From contig NZ_JBEJGY010000005.1 of the NCBI RefSeq assembly GCF_040253615.1, forward strand, positions 1 to 64,000: a stretch of 64,000 bases of DNA, written 5' to 3'. Source of the DNA: Streptomyces sp. Edi4. GTDB lineage: Bacteria; Actinomycetota; Actinomycetes; Streptomycetales; Streptomycetaceae. The notes under the pieces were generated by a model. The model worked only from the letters and a program-made list of their open reading frames with translations, was not told where the DNA came from and made no database searches. Positions 63,648 through 64,000 of this stretch are shown here, piece by piece. Positions within the stretch are counted from its first letter, which is position 1. Every line of letters starts with the position of its first letter. The position numbers and the translations under genes are program-made.

Positions 63648-64000
63648 ATGCGGTTTCCACGGTTCGATGAGCGCGGCCCGCTGACGACGACCGAGCTCGA
63701 GGCGCTGCGCTCGCTGAACGCGGCGTTCTTGACCGCGCGGTACGAGTGGCAGTCGGCGGTCAGCCTCTGGGACCGCCTCCAGAGTCACGGTGATGTGGCC
63801 GAACTGCACGAGACGCAGACCACGTTCCCGTTCTACGGGCAGGCCGTCCAGGAGATCGCCAGCGGCGCGACCGCGTACGAGCGGCACACGGCGCTGACCG
63901 CCTGGCGGTACACGGCGGCCGCGGTCGTCCTGGGCGTCACCGTTCTGCAGCGCGTCGCGGAGGCGAAGCCGCCCCTGACGGCCACGACGGTGGAAGAGCT
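63648..64000 (+). CDS. Partial hypothetical protein, runs off the window
   Basis: An ATG at 63648 (MRFPRFDERGPLTTTELEAL) with GGGGAG before it opens a frame that stays open to the last base. A hydrophobic segment YTAAAVVLGVTVLQRVA is near residue 95, so it may be membrane-bound. No family is recognised from the 117 residues available. Confidence 0.55.
   Translation, partial: MRFPRFDERGPLTTTELEALRSLNAAFLTARYEWQSAVSLWDRLQSHGDVAELHETQTTFPFYGQAVQEIASGATAYERHTALTAWRYTAAAVVLGVTVLQRVAEAKPPLTATTVEE

Noticed and set aside
1..64000. tRNA and rRNA genes
   Set aside because: I looked for CCA-proximal TTCGANNC arms and 16S/23S signatures and recognised none; a covariance-model scan would settle it.

Overview
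The window is very GC-rich with Streptomyces-style genes (overlapping ATGA/GTGA junctions, GTG and TTG starts, WhiB, TraB/FtsK, ParAB). It reads as the left end and a large part of a Streptomyces linear plasmid. Base 1 begins with a telomere-like fold: the first hairpin contains CCCGCGGAGCGGG, the first palindrome of archetypal Streptomyces telomeres, and several more palindromes with an AA centre follow within 150 bases. The same molecule carries tap and tpg (telomere-associated protein and terminal protein) near 60-62.7 kb, so it encodes its own end-replication pair. The other telomere is outside the window.

Layout. 0-3.4 kb: telomere, then a TtrA-like telomere-proximal helicase split by one extra base, and a coupled small gene. 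3.6-6.4 kb: XRE regulator plus HFCD flavoprotein, divergent from two small genes. 6.4-9.3 kb: two tandem FtsK-type ATPases, one of which has lost its Walker A lysine. 10-12.4 kb: replication-relaxation protein. 12.5-14.7 kb: a group II intron with its reverse transcriptase. 15.2-16.4 kb: a gene-poor block of symmetric short repeats around an AT-richer island, beside a MobF relaxase (16.4-18.3 kb). 18.6-21.6 kb: RelE-like toxin, then parB and parA in reversed order with four parS-like palindromes.

21.6-41.6 kb is a long minus-strand series of mostly small genes with 4-base overlaps. It contains a GGDEF protein, an ASCH-like protein, a DUF4097-like beta-repeat protein, two P-loop/zinc proteins, the conjugative TraB/FtsK ATPase with a gamma domain, Spd-like membrane proteins (one a DUF2637 coiled-coil protein), a glycine-rich membrane protein, an RRQL protein and a WhiB factor. 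Many junctions carry strong hairpins. 42-46.1 kb is a plus-strand regulatory and metabolic cluster: GntR/UTRA regulator, P-loop kinase, XRE-TPR regulator and a split RibD pair (reductase plus deaminase). 46.1-51 kb looks like the replication module: a 42-aa peptide, an array of small hairpins with GACA loops, a large winged-helix/zinc Rep-like protein and a DciA-like (DUF721) helicase-loader candidate.

53.7-59.9 kb is a complete, well-bounded Tn7-like transposon: tnsA-tnsB-tnsC-tniQ plus an aminoglycoside-phosphotransferase-like cargo gene, terminal repeats starting TGTCCTGTCTC, and a 5-bp target duplication CGTCG. It sits inside what was a terminator hairpin. tap-tpg, a DUF6247/RelE toxin-antitoxin pair and a partial gene close the window.

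The observations I find most worth following are the exactly delimited Tn7-like element in a terminator, the symmetric repeat block beside the relaxase (a candidate oriT or transfer locus), the GACA-loop hairpin array upstream of rep, and the catalytically degenerate FtsK paralogue. All family assignments come from reading motifs; no database search was run.
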